Shown: positions 1-11,200 of the stretch, piece after piece
Layout: each line of letters starts with the position of its first letter
Position numbering within the stretch: position 1 is the first letter of the stretch
Source: Udeniomyces pyricola
Taxonomy: Eukaryota; Basidiomycota; Tremellomycetes; Cystofilobasidiales; Mrakiaceae
Length of the DNA stretch: 64,000 nucleotides
Direction of reading: 5' to 3'
Assembly (NCBI GenBank): GCA_039545295.1
Contig: BCIK01000009.1
Span: forward strand, 248,001-312,000
The notes under the pieces: model-generated
The model's database searches: none
Told to the model about the DNA's origin: nothing
Seen by the model: only the letters and a program-made list of their open reading frames with translations
Program-made: the position numbers and the translations under genes

Positions 1-3000
1 GGAACTCTCCAAGTCGAGCCTGGAACGCCTGAAGAGCAATGATACCAAAGTTGAAGTTGGACGTCGCCGATTCGGGTGGGGACTTGAGGGCGTCGATGAC
101 GAACCGGATGGCGACAGTGAGGGCGACGTTCTCGACGAGTCGGCGAAGAATGAGCGAGCCAAAGAGCTTGCCGGTAAGAGCAAGCTCTCGCGGAGGGTAG
201 GTGTGGAAGAATTTGTACTCATCAAAGAGAGTGTAGAGCATGCAGGCGTAGATCTCCTGGCGCTTCGGGTCGGCCGAGTCGCGCCAAGTGGCAAGGTAGC
301 TGACGACGGTGTCGACGGGAATACTCTCGCCATCGTGATACATCTTGTGGTAGATATCGTCGACTTCGGCCTCGGCATCTTCGGAAAAGTTGATGGCGAC
401 AAAGGAGGGGTCGTCCTCGGATCGAGGGATAAGGTTCATCAAGCGAGGGTGAAGCTGGAAACAGAGGATGCGTACATCGGCACAGTTGGCCTCGTCTCCT
501 TGTAGATTGGCTCGACCAAGAGCCCGTAGGTAAAGTGAGATAGTAGGAGGAGAGAGCGCGACCGTCTGCGGCTCGCCGTCGACCTCTTGACGCTCGAGCT
601 CCGACGCCACCTTGACGCGAACAAAGTTAAGGATTGCAGCAACGAAATCGGCGCCGTGGAGGTTGATGGCATCGACGACCCACTGTCATGATCAAGTCAG
701 AAGAGGGTGGCGAAGTAGAAGGAATAAGAGACTCAATCAGCACATGGCCAAGCAAAGAGGCCAATGCGGCCACGTTCTGCGTTTCGAGCAGACGATCGAC
801 ACACTTTTTCGAGATCAATGATCTCCCTCTTAGAAGCCAGAGAGGCAACGTCAAGGGCTAACTCGAACGGTCGAAGGTTCAAAAGAGTATCAAGAGCCTA
901 AGAGAGAAAACGATGACACGCAACGGGGAGATCAGCAGCGGTCCCGAACTGTGTCAAGAGTGGTCAGAGAGTGAAGAATAGCAACCAACTTGAACGATCT
1001 GAGCAATGTCAATGATAGAGTTGAGGCTCATCTGAGACGCGCTGTATAGTCGGAGCAGGTATTCAACGAGGAGACTTGGCTCGAGCTGCCAAAGGCGAAG
1101 GAAGACGACCGAATTGCCAGAGTAGTTTTGATAGAACAGATCGAGCAGACGAGAGATGAGGTCCGCGTGAGACGCTGGCCAAGGTTTCTGTTTAAACCAA
1201 GCGGGCAAACATGATCCAGTCAGCGTACGTCGGGAGACATTCAAGATGGAGGGTCTACCTTGACAAAGATCAGTCACTTACCGGTTGCTGGACAAGCCCC
1301 AGGAAAACGAGTTCGACGCTGGCCTTGATGCCCTTCTCGAGGATCTCTTTGCACTTTTCCCTGATACCGGCATCCTCGCTCGTGGCGCCCCTCGCACAGA
1401 TCTCAAAGACCTCAGCGCAGTTCCAGGTGCTTCCAACGAGACCGGCGGGAGCCTCATGCACGTCGTCGATCGAGATGACCTTCTTCAGGGATCCAAAGGA
1501 AGAGAAGTTGAAGCTTTCGGCTGGAAGCCCGAGGAGTCGGTCGATAAGGACAAGCTGGGGTAGCTGGTTTGTCCACGTAGTGGAGAGAAGACCGGAGATC
1601 GGAGGGTGAGGCGACTGAGCCGGATCGACAAGAAGGGCAAGGAGAATCGGGAAGCTAAGAGGAGAGAGAAGGAGGAGTGGGTTGTCGGACTTGTCGAACG
1701 ACTGAACAAGATCCGACCATCGAACGGACCCGCGATCCTGAAAGACGAAACAGCGACGTTGTGCAGCGCGTCAGTCTGGTAACATGTAGCAGAGCGATAG
1801 CTCGGATCGCGTAAGAGAAAGAGAACAACCAAGCTTACAAAGCTAGCGAGAGCTCGAATCAATGCATGCCCATCCACGTTGCCTCGGCCATCCACGACCG
1901 CCGACAAAATGGCCCTGACAAGATCGGCCGTCTTCTCCTCGAGTGCGGCCTCGCCATCGACAAAGCCCCATCGTTCGAGCACAACCCTGATAGCTCCCAA
2001 CTCGGCGACCTCGCCAAGCTCGATCAGGAAATCGGCGAGCGGAACGCCCGATAGAGGGAGAGGAAGGGAAGAGGTGGCGGACGAGATAAAGGAGGGCCCA
2101 AACTTGATCGCGAGCGCGGCAAAGAGCCCTTGCCTCTGTCCGGACGAGACCAGAGGCGGCGATTGAGGTGTGATGAGGGAGGTTAGGAGAAGAGTTCCCA
2201 TGCCGGGGCTGATGTCGGTCTCGGGATCAAAGAAGGGGTGCGAGGCAGGCGAGGAGAGTATGCCGAGAGAGATGTCGATATGGTTGCGGACGAGCTGACG
2301 GGCTTGCTCGAGCAGTCGATTCGAGAGATCTGGAGCCGAGCTAAGACCCGTTCCGAGGCAGAGGCACTCGCCTGGTGAAAGGTTGAGACGCTCGGCAAGG
2401 TTCGTAAAGGTAAAGGATCGGAAGATGTCTGCCTCGCCGCCATTGTCGATGGCGGTGGCGAGATGAGGGCCTGAAGAGGGGAGTGCAGAGGGAGGTCAAG
2501 TGATATGCCGTCAGTCTCGTGGGATCGCTGACAAACATGACTCGTGGTGTGGTTATAGCAACAAGTGTGTCAAGGCCAAGCAAGATGCCAGCAGAAGACG
2601 TGGAGCAGAGATCACGAGAGTTGGTACATTGTCTCGCCTCGCGCCCTTTTCTTCGGGCGTCGCTGCTCGTCTGCCGGGAGAGGAGGCAGATGGATGTGCA
2701 TTGCACGCATGAAGGGACGGGCAAGATGGACTAACCAAGCAAAACATCTCGAGCAATCCTTCTCCCCTCTACGCCAAGAAGCTTCCAGACCATACCACCT
2801 GACTCGGACGGTCCAGGTGGGGGCGACGACGACGTGAGGGGTTGCGCGTTGGCGACGACCAGGCGACGAAGGAAATGGTGGTACGTCTCGGGGCCGTGGT
2901 GGTCCGACAGCTACGTGAGGAATGGCCAGAGAGACAAGCGTCAGTAAAACTGACCTCATCATAAGCATACATACTTTGCTCATTATTTGACGCGCTTAGA

Positions 3001-3574
3001 TGAGTGGATCCACGAAACGGCGAGCAGTGGAGGGGCAGAGATGCCACAGAGGAGAGCCAGAGCGAGAAAGGACGAGAGTGTAAGGATGGAGGTCTTGCGA
3101 GGGAGAGATTGTGCTTACCGTCCTGATCTCGCCCACTCGGGAAGCAAAGTTGTCCTCATTGATGGAGCTCAGGAGAAAGACGATCTGAGCCTTGACGATG
3201 GTAACTAAGCTCGAGTTGTTGGCGTTGGCACCCCCTTGGGAGGAGGAACCACCGCCACCTGGCGAGCCCGTCTGGCCGGAAAGGGAGGGCGAATGCGAGG
3301 ACGGACTCGAGCCAGGCAGACCGGCGCCAACGGCGAGAGCGGGAGAGATCCCAGGTGGGGGGCCGAGGCCTGGAGGAAGACCGGGAGGAGGCACGGTGGG
3401 TGGTCGGGAGGAGGGGTCGAGGGGGGAAGGTGAGAGGGTAGGCGTAGGCCAGAAGGAGGAGCGGTCGAGGGAACGACCGCGAGGAGGTGTGGAAGAGAAG
3501 AAGGGGAAAGAAGAAGGGGGAAGACTAGCAAGCTCTTTTTTTTTCGGTGGAGGAAGATGTTCAGAATGGAGCAA
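1..3574 (-). CDS. NOT1: NOT1/CNOT1, CCR4-NOT complex scaffold (N-terminal part, cut by window edge)
   Basis: Central scaffold of the CCR4-NOT deadenylase complex, acting in cytoplasmic mRNA decay and in the nucleus. Proposed exons (minus strand): 3574-3119, 2910-2736, 2470-1839, 1737-1282, 1187-990, 897-805, 682-1 and beyond; all phases close. The start at 3574 gives about 120 residues of Pro/Ser/Gly-rich leader before the conserved region (INEDNFASRVGEIRT, then HHGPETYHHFLRRLV). The window edge falls in the stretch DEYKFFHTYPPRELALTGKL, which matches animal CNOT1 EYRFFPQYPDKEL. The join LEK|WVVDAINLHG also aligns with CNOT1 (LDKWLTDKIREHG). The C-terminal NOT-box region lies outside the window. 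A TATATA at 3685-3690 lies about 110 bp upstream of the ATG. The start is less certain than the family, because the leader has low complexity. Confidence 0.93.
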
Positions 3575-4045
3575 TAAGAAGGTAGCTGGAGGATGGGATG
3601 TCTATAGGGGGAAGATGGGGGGGATATCTCGCTACAAGCACAGGCGGCGAAGGAGGCGAAGGAAGGAACGCGGATGGTGAGGGATATATAGATCATAATC
3701 GGACGGCGCTCACATATCACCAGCTCATCATCAGAGCGCCGGCCAGCGTAGTCTCTCCCAGGCTGGCCCAGCTGGCCTGACCCATCGCTTTTTTGGGCCG
3801 CCACCACCTCCATCAACTATATACCAGGAGTACTACTACATTTATATCAAAGCTACCACACCTATGCCTGTTGCAAATACTCTCTCGCACGCAACATTCG
3901 CAACACACAACACGGCTTAAAGCCTGCACATCAAAGAGAAATCGGAAACGACATGGAATGGCATCACACATCCACGGCCGAGCAGCTACGTCCATTACAG
4001 TTGGCTTCATCAAACATCACAGCCAAGATCGACGCGTCCTCATAA
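3575..4045. other. Intergenic: NOT1 promoter / DPH1 3' flank
   Basis: This is a 471 bp gap between two minus-strand genes. It holds a candidate TATA element for NOT1 (TATATA, 3685-3690). I see no further gene or RNA. Confidence 0.6.
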
Positions 4046-6808
4046 TCATGCTGCGACGGGTGTGACCACAGGCCTTCGTTTCGGTCGACCAAGACCATGT
4101 CTGGGCGTCCAAGGTCCCAGCGAATCATCCTGCCACCCAGGTGAACAAAAAAAGAAAAGAGAAAAAGAAAGAAAAAAAACCCCACAAACAACGTCGGTGG
4201 TATCAGCACGTGTCATGAAAGACCACAGTCAAAACCAACAAACGCAACCGATTTCCCAGGAAAGAAAAGAACGAAATGGTCAGGTTTTTTTTTCGTCTTT
4301 TTCTTTTCACTCACTGAGTAAAAGTCCATAGGGTAATCGCCCTTTTCGCCTCTTTTCTTCGCACTCTCTTCCCATCCGGCTTCGATGCGGCCAACGGCCA
4401 CGCTCGCTTCATACGGCGTCAAGACCGGTCGGCCGAACGCGGCTCCCCAGTCGATCGACAATCGTGGGCACGAGGTTTGGACGAAGATGGAGATGGAAGG
4501 GGGGAACATGGAGAGTTTGGCGGGGGAGAGTTCCGAGATGAGGATCGCCATAGGTGAAGGGGTTGTTGGGGATGATGAGGGGATCGAAGAGGTAACAGAC
4601 TGAGGGTATAAGTCGAAGAAGAAGAGAGAAATGACCCAGATGACATGAGATAAGCCTCTGGTTCATTCTGGGGGTATACGACGTTTGATAGACGCGCAGA
4701 TCGCCGGAACAACACGAGTCCGAGACTCACGTTCAACACATTCAAGCTACCCTGTCTCCCCAACGTTCCCAGGACAACTGCCCAAGCACCCCTTCCTTCC
4801 CCTTCCTTCTCCTCTTTGCCCTCGCCGACATTGGCGAGACTCTTCCTTGCCTGTCCGACGGCCGTCGCGCGAACCTCTCGCATCTCGCCGTGCTCGTACA
4901 CCTCACGCGTAAACTTCTTGTCGTAGGGATCATACCGGAACGCAGGAACGGAAGGATTGGCAATCATGATGGATTCGAGATGGAAACGGCCGTCTCCAAC
5001 GTATCTAGAGAGGAAGGATGAGCATAGAGATTGCAGTAGCGAGCGTCAGCTGATCATGCAGAACTAACTCATTGAACCCACGACAGAATTTCAGAGTACG
5101 ATCACCTTCCCCTCCCTCCCTCTTCCCGAAGATGGCAACATGACTTACATCAACGCATCGACATCCTCCGTCAATTTCGGTGCGGTACAGCCCAAGATCT
5201 CTCCAGGCGACAACGGTTTCGTTTGAGGAACGATAATCTCGTACCGACCTCGCCAGAGTTTCGACTGATCAACCAGTCCAACCATCCTCGACTTTCTGGG
5301 TACGATTGCGCCTCCTCCTGACCCTTGCGTCTCCTGCTCCGTCTCGTCTGGTTCCAAGGGAGGAAGCGTTTTCGCCAGCTCTTCCCGAAGGGTCTGGACG
5401 GCAGCGACGAACTGGATCGTCGAAACCAAAGCGAGTTTTGTCGGCTTCTCCTCCTCTTGGGCCTCGGTCCCACCGGCCTCCTTCGTTCCATTCAGTTCAT
5501 CATCGCCTTCCACCTCGATCAACGTCGATGGAACGTTGCTCTTCCCCTGCTGCTGATCCAAACTCGACTCGACGATGCTTCGATCAATCGTTTGACCCAG
5601 GGCCGCTCGATTGATGTTCAAGACGCCCTTGGCAAACGCCTCTTTTGACGAAGGGAAAGCTGATCGAATGGTCGAGACGAGGTGAGAAGAATCGATCGAG
5701 ATTTCAACAAAGACGTAAAGCGTTTTGATGAGGGTCTGAGTCGTGGGAACTGTGTGTGGACGTGTAGGTGGATGTGATTGGGATGAAGCAACCAAATGGT
5801 CAATACTGTAACTGGAGCTGGGATTAGACGAAGAAAGGAGTTTAAAGGAAATATTGGGCGAAAGGATACGGACTGAGGCATGAATGGCCGTAATGGACAA
5901 TCATTTCGGCGCCCAACGAACGGGCGGTGAAGTCATCGATGCAGCATGCACCTAGATGTTCAGACAAGACATCAGCACGTTGCGTCCTTGCCTATATAAG
6001 CGATGAGCTACGGAATTTGGGATATGGTGGACTCACCGTATGTTACATCCTGGAATAATTAAGAGAAAACCGTTAGTCGCCGAATGGGGGAAAGAACAAG
6101 ATAATCCGAGGTCAAACGAGACTCACAGCAAGCAGGATAGGATGAGCCGATGTAAACCTGTTCTCGACCAAGCCCGAAACGAAACACAAGTCCGAGTCAG
6201 TGTTGACTTATGGCGACGGCCCGACTGGAGCGCACCCTTGATAAGCATAGAGGCAACGGACCTCTCGAGGATGTCTCCGATAGTGCAGCCGTAGAGCATG
6301 AGTCCCTCGGGCATTTGAAGGGCGACCGCTTTGATGTTGTCCCTCCTGAGCTGATAAACCGTCTTGTGAATCTACAGGTCGAAAGTTTGTTTTGAGAGGG
6401 GGGGGGGGGTTGAGTGACCTGGACGAATGAATCTCGGTGGGTCGGGCGGAAGAACGCCGAGGAGGATGTCCAAAACGTCTACACTCCCATTGGCACAAGG
6501 AACCGCAAGGAAAAGGGAAGACGCGAACCTCAAAATTGTAGTTTGACGGCAAGGTGGCAATAGCCTCGTTGAGCTCACGGTCATTGAGGATTTCCGCGGG
6601 GATTTGGTTGAGGGGTGTTCTGACTTTGGAAGCTGAAGAAGAGCCGGCTTGGGTGGAGGTGCCGACGAAACGCTTCTTTGGGCGCGAGGCCGAAGATTTC
6701 GGTTTGGACCTGAGTTGATTCGATAGAGGGGATGAAGTGAAAAGGTTGAGCGATGATAGTTCAACTGTGTGATGGGATATAGGCAAGAACGTACGGTCCG
6801 GGGTCCAT
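4046..6808 (-). CDS. DPH1: DPH1, 2-(3-amino-3-carboxypropyl)histidine synthase subunit
   Basis: First step of diphthamide synthesis on eEF2: transfer of the 3-amino-3-carboxypropyl group from SAM to a histidine, by a 4Fe-4S enzyme working with DPH2 in the cytosol. Ten exons: 6808-6795, 6709-6529, 6371-6262, 6157-6127, 6049-6037, 5951-5874, 5749-5149, 5004-4731, 4599-4315, 4129-4046; total 556 aa. Family landmarks run in order: [98 protein letters not shown], and a terminal [10 protein letters not shown]. The three cluster cysteines are those in YGACC, LGCTAP and TSCPRL. An acidic insertion of about 60 residues precedes [10 protein letters not shown]. Exon 5 is only 13 nt. CPD1-like lies divergently 295 bp away. 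Confidence 0.95.
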
Positions 6809-7103
6809 GGCTGTAGGTTTGAGTGAGGTTGAGAGAAAGGTTGTTGGTGGAGGCAAGTTGAAGCGATATAAGTTATAGGTCAGTCACTAATCATTCAAGT
6901 TTGGCCAGACCACATGATGATCGATGATCGATGAAACATACAAACATCGGCTTTCTCCTTGGCCCTTTCATGTACTGATACTATACTGATATACAACCTT
7001 CAGTCATCCTCATCCATATATGATCTTTCTACACATAACACTCGTCCCCGTTCTCATCGCATTCATCGCCATTCTCGCTTACTCACTCAACAAACATCGA
7101 ACC
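6809..7103. promoter_or_regulatory. Divergent promoter, DPH1 / cyclic phosphodiesterase
   Basis: These 295 bp separate the DPH1 ATG (6808, minus) from the phosphodiesterase ATG (7104, plus). The stretch is AT-rich near 6960-7020 (for example CATATATGATC just before 7025). No defined operator is visible. Confidence 0.5.
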
Positions 7104-8066
7104 ATGGCATCTCCTACCCACCCCGGTAAGCATACCTCTTCGATCTCTTCAACACTTCATAACCCCTGTCCCTTCACCACATCGTCTACTCACAGCGTAA
7201 CATCCACTCCCAATCAACGTCTTCCTTCAATCCTCTTCAATCCCAGTCTACTCCATCTGGCTCTCCCCTGCCGAGGACGACGACGCCACACCGGTCTTCA
7301 AGTCGTTCATCTCCTCCTTTCCCGGTCCTCGCTTCCCACCACACGTCACCCTCCTCGGATCAGCCCCCAAGGGGACCCCCCTTCCTATCGTCATCCAACG
7401 CGTCCAAGCCGCCATCAACCAGCTGAACTCCGCTCAGAACGGCGATGGAAAAGGCTTGGTGCTCGAGTTTGAAGACGTTAGGAAGGGGGAGGAGTTCTTT
7501 CGCTGTGTCCTTGTCAAGATCAAAGGTAACAACTGCTTCAGATTCCTGCTGATCTTCACAACATGAATTCCATCCATATCGTGTACAACACCAATTAGAA
7601 ATCCCTTCCTCACTGTCTCTTCATGACAAGCACCATTGACTTTGACTGACCGACCTGAAATCTCTCCTGTTCTCTGCTAATGCTACGCTCGTACCCAAAT
7701 GGGACAGACTCCCTCTCACTCATCCGACTGCACGAAGCTATCCTAGACTTCCTTCCTTCCCCTACCGAACGAACGCCCTATTTCCCTCACGTCTCGCTGC
7801 TCTACTCCAACATGTCCCTTCCGGATCGTCAAACCATCGTAGATGACCTCTACGCCAAAGGCCATGTTCGGGCCATCACCGGTGGGGGCGTCGAATTGAT
7901 CGCCGAACCTTTGACTCGAAACGATGAAAAGGTTGGAGGGGACCATGTGGTTTCTGTCCAGTCAAACAGGGTGAGAAAGGTCAGGTGCGACCGGATCTCA
8001 ATCGTTCAGACTAAGGGCGTCGAAGTCGAGGATTGGACGCCAGCAGCAGAGGTTAGACTAGATTGA
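7104..8066 (+). CDS. 2',3'-cyclic-nucleotide 3'-phosphodiesterase-like protein (CPDase, 2H superfamily)
   Basis: Small 219-aa protein in three exons: 7104-7125, 7247-7525, 7708-8066. It opens MASPTHP|VYSIWLSPAEDD and carries the two 2H-superfamily signatures, PPHVTLLGS (HxT, about residue 39) and FPHVSLLYS (HxS, about residue 129). These histidines form the catalytic pair in fungal and plant CPDases. Yeast CPD1 converts ADP-ribose 1",2"-cyclic phosphate to the 1"-phosphate after tRNA splicing; that role here is inferred from the fold and length. Both introns are phase 1. An ATG at 7020 is in frame with 7104 but is not needed. Confidence 0.85.
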
Positions 8067-8269
8067 TTTGCTATCATGGCATGACCATCTGAAGGAGCCG
8101 GCGGGACGGTTGGGTTTATCATAACTGCATGATATATGGTAGAAACCCTGATTAAGGAGAAGAGAATGATACGAAGAAAGAGTTTGCGGATAGCAATCTA
8201 CGGATGAAACCGATCGGTCTGGCGTTACAGGTAAACTTGATGAGATTGATCTTTGGAAGGATGAACAAG
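8067..8269. other. Convergent 3' intergenic, CPDase / CTF4
   Basis: This short gap lies between the tail-to-tail CPDase (plus) and CTF4 (minus). Its right boundary depends on the tentative last exon of CTF4. Nothing else is seen. Confidence 0.4.
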
Positions 8270-11200
8270 TTAAGGTGCAGCGTTCTTCATCCTGAATGCT
8301 TGGAGACGGCTTCTAGCGGATGTAGGCGGGGGGTTCAAAGGTCGTGGAGGCTAGTCGTCGAAACAACCAAGACGTATTCAGATCGACAACAGAAGAAAGA
8401 TCAATATAGTGTTCAACCATAACACACAACGGACGGACAGACAGACAGACCGACAGACGAACAGACGAGAACGATTGGAATGATGGCAAAAGAGCGTACC
8501 TCTGGAATAACATCCTCTTCCGTTTGAGTCTCAACTTGGTCCTCTGTCTCCTCCTCTTCCATCAGTCCTCCCGAATCACTCATATCCTTCTCTACGTCTG
8601 TCGCTTCACCATCCTCTCCATCCCGTCCGTCCACCATCGACCCTGATAGTCCCCCCTCCTCTGCCGCCTCCTCCTCCTCCTCCTCATCCGCCAAGAACAA
8701 CGCTTCTGATGACCCCCCACCGGTAGTCTCGTTCCCGTGCACCTCATCACCCCCTTTCTTCTCCTTAGTCCTGCCCTCCCCAACCTTCTGGAATACCTCC
8801 TTCATACGATTCGGCGCAGAAACCACTCCCTCCTCTTCCTCTTCATCTCCATACATTCCTTCCCCATCATGTCGTTGACGTTGATCGAGAGATCCCTTCG
8901 CCGAAGCTGGTTCCTCGTCTGGGACGACTTTCTTTTTCGGCCGACCGGCTTTCGACTTTTTGTCTGTTGGAGGAACGATTCCAGGAGCAAGACCAAAGAG
9001 CGTCGTTTGCTTGGGACCTCCCGCGGTGGTCGATGGGACGCTTGTGGAAGCAGATGAAGATGAAGAACCAGGGACGGGTTTGGTGGGTTTCGTAGGCGCT
9101 TTGTTACCCTCTATCAAAGACCAGGAAGAAAGAGGAAAAAAAAAGAGAACAAAACAGCAACGATAACACGAGGGAAGATGGTACCAAGTGATGGTTAGCA
9201 CGTTAATAGCAGAGATACGACTCATTAAAAAAAAGAAGAAGAAACCCCCTCAGGAGCTGAGTGTCTCAAGAGCGTTGACAAAACACCTCCAAGGCCATCT
9301 TTTTTTTTCTTCTTTTTCTTCTTCTAGATCTCTTTTTATATGACTGTTTTAGTACTGACTCTTTGGGGGAACTTTGTCGCCTTCGTCGACTCGATCGAAG
9401 AACGAAGTGGATTTTGCTAGGGAAACCGTCTTGCCAATGTTGGACCGAGCGAATGGATCTGGATTCCACCCAAACCAAAAAAAAAGCAAGAAGTAGCAAA
9501 CAAACACAGAACGACAAGACAAAGATGAGACAAAACGTAAATGTGTGAGTTTTTTAGTTTCAAGTCGGGGTCTTTCAAATCTCGTTTTTTTTTTGGGGGG
9601 GGGGGTCCATAGCAAACGGAGAGATAAAAAGAGGTTGCGACTGAGAATTGGGAGACGAGAGGGGACGAACTGGCAGTGACGGATCCGGAATCTTTTTTGG
9701 CAAATGGATTCTTGGAAGCTAGCAAGGTCGAGAGAAGGGACGATCATGAACGTCATGAGCCAACGCCGTTATCGGTATCGAGAACGAAAAGCACTTCGGA
9801 ACCCAAGTTTCGGAAGGAAGAGAGAGACAGAGACAGAGAGAAAAGGATATAGATTATGAGGCGTACGTTGTTTGAAAGCGGGTGGGCCCATAGACCCTTC
9901 TCCATCCCCACTCACGCCCCCTCTCTTCCTCGGTGGCATTGACGCAAAATCGTCGACTTCCACCGTCGAACTCGCCAAGTCATCTTCGGTCCGCTTCCGC
10001 TTGACAGCACTCAGGGAGGCCGAGCCCTCCAGGTCGTCATCGCTCATCATCAGGCTTGAGTCCATCTCGATATCCATTGGATTCGTTTCGGTCTCGTCCA
10101 GAGGTGTATCAGGCGTGATGTATGACGAGCTAGGATCGAGAGAAGAGACCGTCAGGCGGGAAGAGGATGGGGGTGGGATAGACCCTGTTGGAATCCGAGA
10201 CGTCAGGGTCGAAAAGGTTCGTTTGGACCCCGGTGGTCGAGGAGCAAAGTCTTGGACCGGTCGAGTAGCAGCAGACATCGAAGTAGAAGGCGCCTCAAAG
10301 GCAACAGCAGGATAAATGACGGCAGGTGTAGGGATGGAGTATCGATTGGAGATTCCTCCACGCTTCGCGTTTCTCAGAGCTCTTTCTTCTTCCTCTTCTG
10401 CCCACTGGATCTGATCTTCCTTTTGAATCTTGAGCTGCTCAAGCTTCTCTCTCAGCCCAGGGAGATGGTAGAACCCTGCGATTTGCACGGCCGAATCGAT
10501 GGATCGCGTCAGGTTGAGCAGTCGGGCCGCATCGAGAGCCCGGGGAAGTTTGTCAGACTTGCAAGCGGTCTGGATGAGTTGAAGAAGCGCTTTGTCCATA
10601 GCTTTCTCGAGTCGATCGATGTCGTCCTTGAGGGCGTACGCGGAGGATGATGAAGGGTCGACGTTGAGATTGTCTCGAATTGAGATGGCTTGGATGTGTT
10701 GCCGAAGATAGCTATCCAGACGCAAGCACCGATGTACGAAAGATGTTCAGAAGGATTTTTTTTTAAAAAAAATAATAGATTAAGGATGATTCGGCATCAA
10801 AGCTAGACGGAGGCGACGCACCTTTCCTCGAACTGTCCTTGGGCAATGCCCATGTTGAGAAGTGGCATGTTCATGTCGAGATCCGAAATCATTGGTCTCG
10901 GGAAATAGGGCGATGATTCCGATCCCTGACAAGACGTAAGCGAGAAACCGCTCAGCTACTATTCTCTTTCTTTCCTCCATGCTCTCTACAATGACTGAAG
11001 AGCTAGGTAGCATACCTTGAGAATGACGGCCATGAACTTGCCCTCTTGAAGCCCGACAGCCCAATAACTCTCCTGCTTGCCTTCCCTTCTCGACAAGAGG
11101 TTCGTGTCGAGAGCAGGGATCCATCTCGCTTGAGTGGGCCGGCGGAATCGATCCAAGATGGATAGCACTCCTTTGGAGTCATAGATGGCCGGGCTCTGCA

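Noticed and set aside
797..812. Apparent frameshift at a five-base A run in NOT1 (LEKV versus LEKCVDR)
   Set aside because: Placing a GTGTGT donor right after the A run and an acceptor at 683-684 joins LEK directly to WVVDAINLHG, matching animal CNOT1, so no frameshift is needed.
3192..3816. Gly/Arg- and Pro-rich open frames overlapping the NOT1 first exon
   Set aside because: They are composition-driven shadows of the Pro/Ser-rich NOT1 leader, on the opposite strand or out of frame with the conserved region.
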